From Balaenoptera acutorostrata (Eukaryota > Chordata > Mammalia > Artiodactyla > Balaenopteridae): DNA of 64,000 nucleotides. Position 1 is the first letter of the stretch. Each line of letters begins with the position of its first letter. The notes below the pieces were generated by a model. The model was not told the origin of the DNA, made no database searches, and saw nothing but the letters and a program-made list of their open reading frames with translations. The DNA lies in contig NC_080067.1 in NCBI RefSeq assembly GCF_949987535.1, positions 57,842,405 to 57,906,404 on the forward strand. Direction: 5' to 3'. Position numbers and translations under genes: made by a program. Shown piece by piece: positions 34,052 to 46,710 of this stretch.

Positions 34052-37000
34052 AAAGGGAATTATGACTTCAAACATTGGTTGTCAGGCAAAATAAATATGG
34101 TTCATAAATCCACATTAACTGCTCTAGAGCTGTTGGCACTTGCTACATTGGCTTAAATTTTTGGTTTATCAGAAAGATAAAATAGTTACTAAAATTAAAA
34201 ATCAAGATGTCTACTCAGATTCCGGTTTATTATTTTTTAACTTGAAAATCTTAAATACTTTCTTACCATAAAAATTTTAGAAGAAAAATAATCATCAGTG
34301 TAGTATTTCTCTTTTATCTTCCCACTTTTTTCAGACACCTAGATGCTTAGCAAAGCTTTAAAACATTGCAAATAACAGAAAATATAAACATGCTTTAGGA
34401 ATATTTGTAGTTTTACTAAACCTGAACTAGTATTTTAGTCTTTGGGTATTCTTTTGATTTTAGTAAGGTCAGTAGCAGCTAGTTTAGGCAAAGTCAGATA
34501 TCTTAGGTAAAATCTACTTTATTTCTAAGGGAAAATATGAGACAAGGTTTAGAGGGACAACATGACTCTAATAAATTCATTATAAGCTACTACATCTAAT
34601 ATATTTGAACTAAGACATAGTGGCCACCCCAAATTTTATTATTAAAATGATGGCATTAGCAGATAGCATTCAATGGTAGGCTATCTGATATATCAATTTC
34701 ACTTATAGAGTCTGGTTTTTTTTTTAAATCAAAGTAAATAGAGATATAATTTAAACTATTTATATGTATTGTTATATTATTATGTTATTATATTTATCAT
34801 AGTTAAACACTTTACTATTATATTTACATAAAAAAAGACCTGTAGACTATGAAGAAAAGTAAAGTCTAAGATAGAACTTATGATAAAACACTATCAAAAG
34901 TAAAGTCTAAGGTTGACCACTCTGATAAAACATTATCAAATAATTCTAATTGCTCTGTAATATAAATATGGCATTTTCCAAGCTTTATTAGTAATATTGA
35001 GTTGTTATGTACAAAAATTGTACCTATTTTGGCAATTAATACACCATATAGCATTAACTTCAGGGTTACTTCAAGCAAAAAGAAATACTGTTCAGAACAC
35101 AGCATTAGAATTTTATAAAACTTTCTGGAAAGGTTTCTGCTGGACACACTAAGTTCTTAGGCAAAGTTGAAATCATTGAGAAGTTTGGGAAGATAAATTG
35201 GAGATTAGAATCAGCCCAAACAATCAGTAATCTTTTCAAGTCTAATTTTCAAAGAAAAATAGAGATATACCACTCAAAATTGCTCCTAGAATCTATTATC
35301 GTATTTTCAGTGTTTCCTGACAATGTCCACTCCATTCTGTTATTAGGTATAAAATATGGCAGGTCTTCCCAATGTGTGCCTGTATTGTTTTCCAGGTGAA
35401 CAGAACGATTCTACCAAGATTTCATTACTGTTCACAGTTGGTGCTTTGTAATTCTATGTAATTTTAATTAAAGAAGAATTCTGAAACAGCCTCCCTCTGT
35501 GCTACCTCCAAGCATACAATTAGAAGAGCACAGAATCTGCTGTGAACAGTCAGTTAATGGCTTCAGTTTAATAATTTATTATTGCTTTTTCAGTGCCAGC
35601 CATACTAGAAAAACACTCTAAAACTGTGTGCAGCAAACAGGCATTTAAGGAGGAGAGTTTGACAATTTCAGAAGAATTGTTTTCTCTCTGTAAGCCTAAC
35701 ATCTCCACAAGCCCCCAGATCTTACAAATGAGTGAATATCATTTTCCCTCCCAACGATTTAAGGAGAAAATAAATTTAGTTTTTTTTTTCACTAAATGTA
35801 GCTGAGTCTAGTGAATGTCAAAGTATCCTCATCTCACCAGTTAAAAAATAAGACACTCTTCTCGAGTACACCCTCGCAGGGAGAGGGGGAGATTATGATA
35901 AATTTATACACTGATATTAAATATTAAGTCAAATGTAAAGTAGTCTTTTTTAAAAGTCCTAAATTCTGCAGTTAGCTATTTCCCCAACTTGAAAATCTGG
36001 ACAAACAAGTTGAGCTACAATTCCTGATCTTAAAATGATTTTCATTGAAAGAAATCACTTTATTATTATAGTAGAAAAATTGAAGCATTTACACTAGTCA
36101 TCTTTTTTACAAGAAATGTAAAGCGGCCTCTAAATTATCACCAGTTTTTTCAATGAGTTTATATCATGTTAGTCCCTTCTGAATGTTGAAACCTCAATTG
36201 TTATGATGTAGGAGATTTGTCTGAGAAAAAATGTCAAAAGCAAAGGAACAAAGCCATACTTTTAAATGACACTTAATATTGTCATAAAAGAAAGATAATA
36301 CACTTGATGTAATTTTGTTTCAATTGTGGGCAGAAGAGATCATCGACCATTATATAATAGTAATGTTTTAGGTATGTTTATATTCATAATCATATAGATA
36401 TATGTACACATATAATACTTCAATCTACATAATAGTTAAAACCATGTTCACCAATATACTGTTTAGCATTTTTATCTCTAGAAATTAGTATATTTTAATA
36501 CCAATTAAAATTATCCTGTGTTTCCCTTATGTATTATTTCTAGACCCTTGTTGAAAACTTCATAATCGGGGTAAAGTATCCTAGAAAAGCACATACATTT
36601 GATTAAAATTTAGAGCTGTAGAAATCACTTTAACATCACCCTAAACTTTGGCATTTTACGCTTGGACTTAGCTGTATTCTGTCTCATGTGTGTATGACAG
36701 AATCTTAGAGCCAAAGTGGGGCTAAGAAGAGTAGAATAGTTACAAAAAGAAGGTAAAAAATATGTTAGTCTGTTTTCTTCTTCCGAAGGGTAAGGATAAT
36801 TGGAATGAGCAGATAACCTGGACTGAACTGAAAAATATCATTTAAATGAAAGTCCCCTAAATGCAACAAAGACAGAAATATAGATGTTTGGACTCTATTG
36901 CCTAAACATTCATCTGACAGTACTTGAATAGTTAAATGAAACTTCTTGCAACTTCTATAGCACAGTGTTGTAATTATGTTCTCAAATTGGAGCATAAATT

Positions 37001-37490
37001 ATTCCATGTAATTATGATGCATTCAGTACATATCTTTACAGTAATTAAGAAATGGAAAAACGGTGTTTTATTCATAGTAGCAGTGATACCATTGTACTTA
37101 GTTTATGGTTCATAAATTCCATATGAGGTCTATAACATTTGTAAAAAGAAGTTTTAAGAATCATTATCATTCTATTATTTCTTTTGATTCTACTGTCACA
37201 TCAGGGGTCAATAAAAAAAAAAAAGCACTCAAATTCACACCTACTTCCAATTTGTCCAAGTTTTGTAATTCAGTTTATAATATTTAACAAAATTTTAGGT
37301 AGAAAACAATGGATATCTATTGCTCTTTTCTGCAATAGATCTTAATATAAGTTGCTTAAGAAACACTTTAACAAAGACAGGAATTGAAATAACTATGTTA
37401 AAATCATTCCCTCTTGTCCCTAAAATGGAAAATGTATTCTCTGCTTTATTATGCGCGTTGAGGATAAGGACAATTGCCAACCATTTGTTT
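34052..37490. other. Low-repeat intron before the 153-nt exon
   Basis: No repeat family or further exon is recognised. The + frame at 35593-35805 follows an acceptor-like 'tgctttttcag' but has no homology to neuroligin, and I see no supporting donor. Confidence 0.45.
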
Positions 37491-37495
37491 TTCAG

Positions 37496-37648
37496 ATATT
37501 CGGGACAGTGGGGGTCCCAAACCAGTGATGGTGTATATCCATGGTGGCTCATATATGGAAGGGACTGGAAATTTATATGATGGGAGTGTCTTGGCAAGTT
37601 ATGGCAATGTGATCGTCATCACAGTCAACTATCGACTTGGGGTACTCG
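37496..37648 (+). CDS. NLGN1: NLGN1 coding exon, esterase-like domain (51 codons)
   Basis: This 153-nt exon is bounded by a strong acceptor (ccatttgtttttcAG) and a strong donor (GTaagaaat). Translated in phase 1 it gives [18 protein letters not shown], then [20 protein letters not shown], ending V-N-Y-R-L-G-V-L. This is the neuroligin version of the alpha/beta-hydrolase core. The His-Gly-Gly loop corresponds to the oxyanion-hole region of cholinesterases, followed by the N-Y-R-L-G strand/turn. Neuroligins lack the catalytic serine, so the fold serves neurexin binding and dimerisation, not catalysis. The [13 protein letters not shown] stretch and the upstream splice-A exon with matching phase favour NLGN1 over NLGN3/4. 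The final G is the first base of a Gly codon completed by the next exon, which I do not see in the window. No frameshift or stop is present, so the gene looks intact here. Confidence 0.96.
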
Positions 37649-37679
37649 GTAAGAAATTTCTCTTTTTTTTCCCCCCATC

Positions 37680-40600
37680 AATCCATGAAATATGTGATAG
37701 TTTTGTTTTGAATTGTTTTGTTTTGCTTTGCTTTGTGTCACTCATTGTTCTATGCTTGCTGATTTTGAAGCAAAATTTTTGATATTTTCAATAAATTCTA
37801 TAAATATTCATAAATTACTTGACAAAAGACAGCTAGGGTTGGTTTTAATATTTAATATAAAAGGTAATGAAATTATTCACATTGTTATGGAGTGCTCTTC
37901 TTAACTTGGCTTTATAGAAATGTGAAAGGCAGCAATGGCAGGGCCTTTTTTAAGAAGAATTAGTCCCTGGGCAGATTTTTCTCTCTTCTACTTGTCTTTT
38001 TTACAGTGTTTTAAAATTGCCTGAGGTTTGCCATGAATGTAGAAACAAGTTTTTATTCTCTTCAAGAATATATGTATGGACTAGCTTTGCGGAATGATTA
38101 CCATTTCTGTGTAGGTTTGTTTGTTTGTTTCTTAAGTTTATCAAATATAATTAGAAATATTTTGTTTAAATGTATTTTGATTGAATTATTTGATTTGCAA
38201 AACATGCATTGATTTCATAAAGTGTCAAAGAGTTCAACTCAGTAATGTATATACATGTAAAAGAAAATCAAACTAGTGATCTTTCATTTTGAAGAAAAGT
38301 ATAGAACAATATCATTTAAAATAAAATTTTAAGTACTCTGAAATAGGTATAAACTTGCTATTCTACTTGTATAAGTTTATTTTTTATAGTATTGTCACAA
38401 TTTGGTGAGTAAAATAACTATATCATTTAATAAGACACCTTTATCTGTGGTATTTTAGTTAAAGGTATTTGCTAAGAGTACAATTCATTACAAAAGTTTT
38501 TTTTTTTTTTTTTTTTTTTTAATCTTAACTGATCGAAGTCTTTTCCCTGATTATACACTTAAAAGTTATCATTTGTGTTATTTGGGCACAAAAAGATACC
38601 TCACTCATTCTTTACTCTGAAATATTTTGAAAAAATAATTTGAATTATATTCTCCTTTATAATAATTGTTAATATAATTTATTTTAGCCATTGAGAATCA
38701 GTTTATTTTTCTCTTTGGTGATAGTTATTATTATTCTAATCCCTTCTATGTAATCATAATCTGTGTTTCTGCCAATCTCAAAATATAAAAAGGAATGATT
38801 TTTGTCAATCAAGTTTGTGTGTCTTGGGGAAGGAGATATGTTAGCAAAGCAAAGTGAGATCTTGATCTTTTTCTAGTTTTCTATTTTGAATTTGGAGTAT
38901 GGTGGATGATATAATAGATACACTCTGTCAATGTAGATATAAAATATTTCTGTACCATTGTTCAAGTATGCATTAGTTTCCCCATCATGTCTAATCATGC
39001 ATTGCTTCAGTTATTCTTATAATTTCACTGCATAGGGATGAATGACTTCCCACCAATGAAAACTCTCTATATTAGAAGATATATAAAGAGATGTTAATAA
39101 TAATCTTCTTAAATTAATCTTAAATATCATAGTGTTGTCATTTGTTTCTTAGGCAAGATTTGAATGTGAGTATCTGCACTATCTTTAATGCATTTAACTT
39201 TAATCATGGCATTGTTTATAGCTTAGTTGTTTTTAGCAATTATTTTTCTCATATTTTTGTGAATTTCTTAAATTGAAAATCCTGATGCAGTGACTAGTCT
39301 TCCAATTGAAAATTTCAAATTAGATGCCAAATTGTGGTAACAGTATTTTTAAGGATTTGAACATCCACAAAGTCATATACACTGATTTTAGTTTAAAAAA
39401 GTCTGTTGGCCACCCCTTATGTTGCCTCACGCTGTTACTTGTTGTACTCACATACAGTAAGATCCCATAAAATAAACTGTGTTATGTTGGTATAAGCTTT
39501 GCCCATTTAAAAAAATGTATTCAGAACTGATGAGGACCTGACTTTGATCCAATTTGAATCCTATATTCATGTTCATATCCTATCTTTAAATGCCATACTC
39601 TGAATAATTGGATTGCAGGACAAAAGATTAACCAGTTAAAAAATGAAGAACTTGGTCTGTATAATGGCAGGCAGTGTTGGTGTTGATGATGGATGATTTT
39701 TCCAATGGTAAATATTTGTTCTGGCTCTACTGCAGTTTAGGATTTAACCTTTAGTTGGCTCCTTTGTTCCTCTTAAAGACATTGTAAACTAATAATCACC
39801 ACTAAGAGTCAGCGTCCTTTATAGACCTCCTCTCAACATGATAAAGTACAAAACTTTGTTAGTGAAACATTCTTAGGTGAGTTTTGGGACATTAGTTCTA
39901 GAACATATGTATTCTGGTCACTTCCTAAAATATGTGTTGGGCCTTGTGCAAATGTATTTAAATGAATTAATTCATGAAGAATAAGTTATCATAACATTTG
40001 TTTCAGCACACTTTGCCTGTGTGGTATACCGCAACCAACTCAACAGCTGATATGCCAGGAGAACTGCAACAATAAAGACTGTAGGGTTTTAGTTGTTGTT
40101 GTTAATACTTTGTCTAACAGTAACGAGGTAAGCCAAGGTTTCTTGGGTGTGGGATCCAAAAGTTGCTGTTTAGTTGGCACTTGGAAGAGTTTTGGACATT
40201 AAGTAGAAAATAAGATTTGATCCCATGTCAGAGGAAATCCTAAGCTGTGTTTTAATTTGGATGTTTTGGTGTTAAGGAAATGAATTTTGGGGTCCAATGT
40301 ACAAATTGGCTAATTATGAGATTTGCTCTCAGCTGATTGCCAGGAAATATCAGGATGTCTGAAACAGATAATATAATTCATTTTAATTTGAATTTGCCAT
40401 CCCAGAGGAAAAATATTACAAGTTTATTTGTTTTAGCAATAACTAAAAAGGTGATAATGTTTCAGTAAAAAATTTCATACAGCTATCTAGCAGCCAAATT
40501 TCCAGCTTAAAGTATTTAATGTTAAAAATATATTTTGTTTATTACAAAGAAGAATTAGCATAGAAGAAAAAAATACCTCCTATGATAGCATTGTTTTGAA

Positions 40601-41890
40601 GAAGCTAGGAACAGGTTGGAGTTAGTTTCTCAACCAAGACCCTTTTGTGGTTTCCTTTGAAGTGGTAACACGGACTATCAATATCATTGCATTGAAAATG
40701 CTATTGGTGGTAAGAAAAACTGCAATAAGATTGAAAATAAAAAAAGGCTAGGGGATAGTGGATTCTGGCTGCTAACCTCTCTTCCCCAGTTTCATCTTAG
40801 AGTTCTCCATAATCATATCTCATTCAGTCTCACACTTCTTTTAGTAAACATTTAGACTTTCTTTCACTTTTGGTTATATACATTCTTTGTCCTCAGCCAG
40901 TTTTAACTCTTTGTCCTTGGTTATCTAATACATGTTATATAAATGTCCTTTAAAATGTATTTAAAATAATTATTAATAGAGTTATTTTTTAATATTCTGG
41001 TATATAGTTAAAATAAAAATAAATAAAAATTATCGTGTTGGAAACAGTGAGAAATACTTTGATTAGGTAGTCTTGAGAGGAAAATAGTATTAAATATTTT
41101 TATTGTAAATAGGATAAGCATATGTACTTATGGACAAGCGTTGAAAGAGAATATGAAATAAATTCTTCACTATTAAGATGAGGTATTATATAGTAAACAT
41201 ATTTGAAAATAGAAACTATCCACATATATTTTCAAATATTAAAAATGAAAAAAACATTAACTAATTTAGTGTTAAAAATGTGTTTCAGCCCCATCTCTAA
41301 ATTTAGAATAAAATTATGTTATTTTTTAGAGAAAAATTTTAAAAAATTATCTTTGTGGAGATCTACCTTAGGCAAACATAAGATTTTTATCTGATGGAAA
41401 TTTAATAGATACTTTTATTTTGATATGGATATTTTAGAGATAATTATGCATTCATAATTCAAGCACATGTGATTTATATTAGAAAAAGATTCTCAAAGAT
41501 TTCAGAACTACTGATATCTCTGGATATTTGGCAAATTTTTAGTAAAGGGTCTAATTAAATATTTTACTTAGTAATCTTATGTCTCTACTACCCATCCATG
41601 GAAAAAATAATAGAGTGCTAGTTTATTTACTAGTTACATTTGAAGAATTACATTTAGCTAACTTCATAATGTCATGTAAGGCTAAACCATTTAAAACAAG
41701 CTTTCATTAACATTACTGTGTATCAGTTTTAATGAACAACTAAATTTATATTTATTCTATTAGAAATGGTTGTGAGACCTGTTAATTCTTATAACTATAA
41801 TGTCTATGCAATAATAGTGCTTCAAGTATTATCAGACAAATGACAGAAATAAATATAACTTTGGTGTGGTCAGTCATCAAATATATAACA
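37680..41890. other. AT-rich intron, mostly unassigned
   Basis: It contains a 24-bp T-run (38497-38520), short TTTTG/TTTGC repeats at 37704-37737 and (TTTG)n at 38115-38130. No exon or named repeat is recognised over about 4 kb. Confidence 0.45.
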
Positions 41891-41899
41891 CTTGTTTGC

Positions 41900-42560
41900 A
41901 GAACTGTACGTCTTCTATGCAGGATAAAAAGTAAGAACAATACAGTCCTTATCTTTAAAGAGTTTTCAATCTAATTGAGGGGGAAAACAAGCACTCAATA
42001 GAGAGTAATAATTGATATTGTACTTCATAATAATATATATTTATTAATTGATTTGTATGTACATGGTCACTTGATATGTAAAAAAAATCAGAACAAAGAA
42101 AGAAAGGAAGCATAGAATATCAGATGGGTCAATACGAATGCAGTGATCGAGATTCTTATTTGAATCTGAGCAGTCTAGCAGAAAGGAGATTTGGTAAACT
42201 CTAGGTAGTTATGATTTAAAAAGAAAAGCATATTCATTTCTCAAGTGGCACAATGTTTTGTCATTATTTTTCTTTTTTTTGCATTGTTTTTATTTGTTTG
42301 GCTCTAAATCCTAAAGCAAAGAAACAACTCTAAATGTGACCTTATATTTGAGAGTAATATATAATCAATTATTAAATTTTATAAGATGATAATAACCCAC
42401 TATCATCCAAATGTGTTCTTAGAAGGTGGGAGAGGGAATCAGTCTGTCCTTGAAGAGTCAAAAATGTCTTCATGAACTTGGTAGTATTTGAGCAAAACCA
42501 TGAAGGATGGATTATCTCTGGGATTAACTAAAGAGGAGAGAGAAGGAAATTCTTTTTATT
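41900..42560 (-). repeat. Probable L2 fragments (antisense)
   Basis: 'acagtccttatctttaaagagttttcaatctaattgaggggg' and, further on, 'tgaagagtcaaaaatgtcttcatgaacttggtagtatttgagcaaaaccatgaaggatgga' resemble antisense L2 3'-region blocks. Heavily diverged. Confidence 0.5.
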
Positions 42561-43470
42561 TTTATTTATTCATACTCTTTCTACTTCAAAAAAGTGGATG
42601 TAATTTGTGACAAACACACACATATAAATAGGTCGCTAAAATCATATTGAATATGAATACCCATACTATAAAGAAAGAGGCAGAAACTTAGACTACGAAT
42701 ACATACTGGAATTGAACATAAATGTATATCCCAATTTCCTAGAAGCAAGGTAAAAAGGATAATGGATTGAATTTCATAATTGTTATTATCAGATAAAGGA
42801 AACATATATATCTATATTTTATAAAAAATACACAAAGTTTTTTTTCACACTATAGTACAGAGAAATTTATCATGAGTTGTTTTTAGTTGGAACACCAAGA
42901 AAAATATAGGAATGGTGTGATAGTCTTTATGTCATTAGAAGATGCAGAAATATTCTCAAGCATATGATTATGTATTAACCCTCTGTAAAAGCCAAAGACA
43001 TAATAATAAATGACCACAACTTCTATAGTGCCATTTCAGCAAAGAGGCAACCAAATACAATTCAAGTAAGAATTCACTTATAATAGGATAGAGCTAAAAA
43101 CCAATTTAGAGCAATGACAGTTAACTGGGTCCATAGATTTCTTCTCTCAAATACCAGTTGTGTCAACTGAGTTTTAATAAGGGCTGGATGGTAATCAATT
43201 TTAGATTGAGTGCTAAAATGATCTCCTAGAGTAGAGATATTGTTTGTCCTTTGGAAAAATAGAAACTTTAGATAGATAATGATACAGTGCAAAGTAGACT
43301 GTTCATTATTTTTATTCTACTTTTTCCCTCCAAAATGGTAGGTTGCAATAAAAGCAATTATTTATTTATGCCAAAAACATAGAAAACCTGAAAGTAAGCA
43401 TGTCGGTTAGTGTGAGTGTTAGTTAAAAGAAGTTAGTTTAAAAAACAAAAAAAATGTGTTTTAGGTACAG
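42561..43470. other. Unassigned intron
   Basis: I see no recognisable exon or repeat. Confidence 0.4.
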
Positions 43471-43479
43471 TCATGTAGT

Positions 43480-43800
43480 ATCATTCATTAATTGATTAAT
43501 TCAGCCATTCATTAATTCTATATAAATTGAGCAATATTAAGTATCAAGCATACTTACTGAGCATATTGTGAAAAATAAGATGGATGTGATCTCTGCTGTC
43601 CAATAGATTACTAGCTATTGGGGGAGATAGAAAATAAATGAATGATTACAAAAATGATGTCCTTTACATAGATAATGATTTAGTGCAAAGTTGACTTTCT
43701 TTATAATTACCTAGAGAAACGGTAAGTGCAGTGAGAAGGCAGCTAATCTATTCTGCACACTCGGAAAAGGTTTCCCAGAGGAAGTGACATTCAGGTTTCC
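43480..43800 (-). repeat. L2 fragment (antisense)
   Basis: 'agcattcattaattc..ttactgagcatattgtgaaaaataagatggatgtgatctctgctgtccaatagattactagc' then 'ggcagctaatctattctgcacactcggaaaaggtttcccagaggaagtgacattcagg' are in antisense L2 order. Confidence 0.6.
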
Positions 43801-43899
43801 CTTTCTTATACTTTACTGAAAAAGGCCTTGTTGAGACTCCCGGGGCTTCGAGATTGTCGATTCCATTGGTCACTTCTCTGTTCTCATCTTATTTCATCT

Positions 43900-44315
43900 C
43901 TCCATAGCACAGGACAGAGTTAACCAGTCCCTTTCGGTCATGCTTGTTTCTTGGCATCACACCAGGGTTTCCTCCTGCCTCACGGTCTGCTCCTTCTCAG
44001 CCTCCTTTGCTAGCTCCTCCTCTCTTACCCTGATATCTAAATGTCGAAGTGCCACTAAGCAGAAATTTTGGCTCCCTTTCTTCTCTCTCTACCATATCTC
44101 CCTAGGGGAATTTATGCATGGCTCTAAATGCCATCTGTAAATAAGTGACTTCCAAACTGTATCTTCAGGACTGACTATTCCTCGGAGCATCAGACTTATG
44201 TACTTCTGCCTACCAACATCTCTAATGACTAATGAATATCTCAAGCTTAATGGCTAAAATATGTTGATTTTCTCAGGTCTGCGTATTTCATTGTCTTCCA
44301 CATCTAGGTTATAAT
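43900..44315 (+). repeat. L2 LINE fossil, RT-domain part (sense)
   Basis: 'tgctccttctcagcctcctttgctagctcctcctctcttaccctgatatctaaatgtcgaagtgcc' and 'ttatgcatggctctaaatgccatctgtaaataagtgacttccaaactgtatcttcaggactgac' match the L2 stretch that precedes the D-D-S-Q-I-Y region of its reverse transcriptase. It continues after the MIR at 44620. Confidence 0.75.
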
Positions 44316-44319
44316 AATA

Positions 44320-44615
44320 CTTGCAACAACAGTAATAACAATCACAGGCACATTCATTGAGAACTTATATTCCAAAAGCTGTTTGGGCAGTTTGTATAGG
44401 TGACATTTTTTTTTTGGCTCCCCACTGGGGAGTCCAAGGATTACATTATTAAATTCCCACAGTAAGCTTATGAGGTAGGGTTGTTATTTTCCCGATTTTA
44501 TAAACACAGAAACAAATGAGTAGAGAGGTTAGGTAACTTATTCACAGTCATATGGTCAGTGTTAAGTGGTGGAGCCAGAATTCTAACCCAGACAGTGTTC
44601 TCTTGGGCACAGCAC
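44320..44615 (-). repeat. MIR fossil (antisense) inside L2
   Basis: 'cccgattttataaacacagaaacaaatgagtagagaggttaggtaacttattcacagtcatatggtcagtgttaagtggtggagccagaattctaaccc' is an antisense MIR core. It interrupts L2 sequence. Confidence 0.8.
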
Positions 44616-44619
44616 TGCA

Positions 44620-45440
44620 CTGATGGCATTGGCACTGCCATCCATCTGGACGATCAAGCAAAACCTCTAAAAATTTTTCTGATTTGTCTTTCCTTTAGGC
44701 TGAACATCCAATTCATCAGCTTCTGTTACTGAATTGTTCCAGCGTACACCCTGGGTCTGTCTCTTTTCCATTTCCCCCTCTGCCAAACTAAGCCAGTTCT
44801 CCTTGAACCTCTTACATTATTTATCTCTTTCACTTTTGCTCCCTACCTGTAATCCATTCTCCACACAGCAAAATCAAATTATCTTTTTAAACCATAAATT
44901 ATACCAGCTCACTTTTCTGCTTATACCCTCCACTGGCTTCCTGACTGTTCACTGAGAATAAAATCCAAACTCCTTCCCTGCCCTGTCTCACAAAACCCTG
45001 CATGAATAGGTATCTGTATCTCTCAGTACCTGTACCTCTTGTACCTGTATCTCTTAGTTTGTCTCAAAATGCTCTTCTTCTCTATGCAAGCCATCTTTTG
45101 TTCTTCATACACACCAAACTCATTCCCGTTTTAGGGATTTCATACTTGCTCTTCCCTCTGCCCCAGATCTTTCTGGGGCCAGTTCCTTATTCTTCTGATT
45201 TGGTTTAAATGTCTTCTTCTCAGAGAGACTGTCCACGTTCATCCAATCTAAAAAGAGCCACCATGTTACAAGTCATCTACCTTTTAAAATTCTCTCTATT
45301 ACATTGATCATACCCAATTACTTCCTATATATATTTGGATTTTTTTTTTTGTTTTATTATTGTCTAGCTCTCTAAAGCCTAAAGTAGTCCCTGGCACATG
45401 GTATTCGCTCAGAAAATATTTGTTAAATAAATTTAAAGTG
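44620..45440 (+). repeat. L2 LINE fossil, 3' part (sense)
   Basis: It continues the L2 from 43900: 'ctccactggcttcctgactgttcactgagaataaaatccaaactccttccctg', 'aatgtcttcttctcagagagactgtcc' and the 3' end 'agtagtccctggcacatggtattcgctcagaaaatatttgttaaataaat'. The + frames here are L2-derived. Confidence 0.85.
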
Positions 45441-45765
45441 GATCTGAAGAGTCACGAGGTGTTGATCTGATGTGGTCATGGAGTGAAGGAGGCCAGGTTT
45501 GAGGCAGAGAAAAAGTCTGGGTGAAAGCCAGAGGAAGAGAGAGGCTTGGCATGTTGAAAGAGATGAGCAAAGCCAGCTGGAATGCTTTGAGTAAGGGGTG
45601 AGCAGTGTCAAGTAAGGTTGAAAACAGGCAGCAGGCCACACAGCGTCTCATTAAAGATTTAGGAATTCTAAGAACAATGAGAAACAATGATAGGGCATTG
45701 AGCAGATAAGTGAAATGATTAGATTTGCATTTTAAAAAGTGTGTTGAGTAGGCCTAGACCTTGAT
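45441..45765 (-). repeat. Probable L2 fragment (antisense)
   Basis: Purine-rich blocks such as 'gttgaaagagatgagcaaagcc..ggaatgctttgag' and 'gcattgagcagataagtgaaatgattagatttgcattttaaaaagtgtg' resemble the antisense L2 'gggttttgagcaggggagtgacatgatctgacttacgttttaaaaggatcac' segment. Confidence 0.6.
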
Positions 45766-46424
45766 CAAAGTTGACATTCTGCTATGGATACAAAAAAATA
45801 CATGGCTTGTGCCTCATTAGGGTGAGATGCTTGGTAAAGTCAGTGAATGAGACAGATATTTCGCTCCTAGAGGATCGAGGGATAAGCTGGGCACTGCCTG
45901 ACTCAGGTGAGTATGGGAATCTGACTTTTATACAAAGAGCAACACAGGGGTTTTGCTGCTTTTCCCTCCTTATTTTGATAATGGAAAGAATTGAACCATC
46001 ATTGTGGAGAGCTCTACTGAATTTCTGCTTTGAGGAGTATGAATCAATATGATCAGTATTATTCCAAAGACTGGCCAATATAAAAAACTGTAATAAATTA
46101 CTGTATTATGATGTCTTCTTATTTGAGTTTCTGTGTTATTAACATGACCTCATTTAAGCTCTGGGTTGTCCTAAAAAAGAGACTTTTTTTTTTTCAATTC
46201 TAAGACAAAGTTGGACGTCTGTGGTTTAAGGTTTCATTAAGATCAGTGATTTTGAATAAGGCCTAGAACATAGAAGAAACATTTCCCTCATTTCTAGTCA
46301 AAGTGTTCTTCTGGGGCCAGAATTGAACAACAACTTTCAGGCACTCAAAAGGACTGCAATTCACCAATACATGAACAAAAATATATTTTGTTTCCTTTTC
46401 AGAGCAGACACCATCATCTTAACT

Positions 46425-46710
46425 CAGTCATTCACTTATTCACTCATTAATTCCACAAACATTTAATACATGCCCACCATTGGTTCCTGGTAGCTGGGGG
46501 TCTGTGTTCACAATGCTGAAAAAAGATCAGGCCCAATCCTTCCTTTCTGAACCTCACAGTGAGTAAAAAGATTTCCATTAAACAAATAAACAAAACTATT
46601 AGCACAAATTTTGATAAGTTGTATTTCCAAAAAGAATAGACTGTTAAGAAAAAGAATATTTGTGGTGAAATGTAGACTGAGAACTTTAGGAAAGACCTCT
46701 ATGTACCTTT
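46425..46710 (-). repeat. L2 3'-end fragment (antisense)
   Basis: 'cattcacttattcactcattaattccacaaacatttaatacatgcccaccattgg' followed by 'cacaatgctgaaaaaagatcaggcccaatccttcctttctgaacctcacagtg' is the inverted L2 3' end. Confidence 0.7.

Larger units (their letters stand above)
30452..37495 (+). other. NLGN1: NLGN1 intron between the splice-A exon and the 153-nt exon
   Basis: This 7.0-kb intron has GT..AG ends and phase 1. It holds two TGCATG motifs close to the 60-nt exon and a 5'-truncated antisense L1 at 33553-34035. Otherwise it is AT-rich sequence with no recognised repeat family or coding exon. Confidence 0.9.

Noticed and set aside
35590..35805. Possible exon after 'tgctttttcag', 70-codon frame
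   Set aside because: No similarity to neuroligin or any family I know, no clear donor, and it would not fit between the phase-matched exons in known NLGN1 structure.
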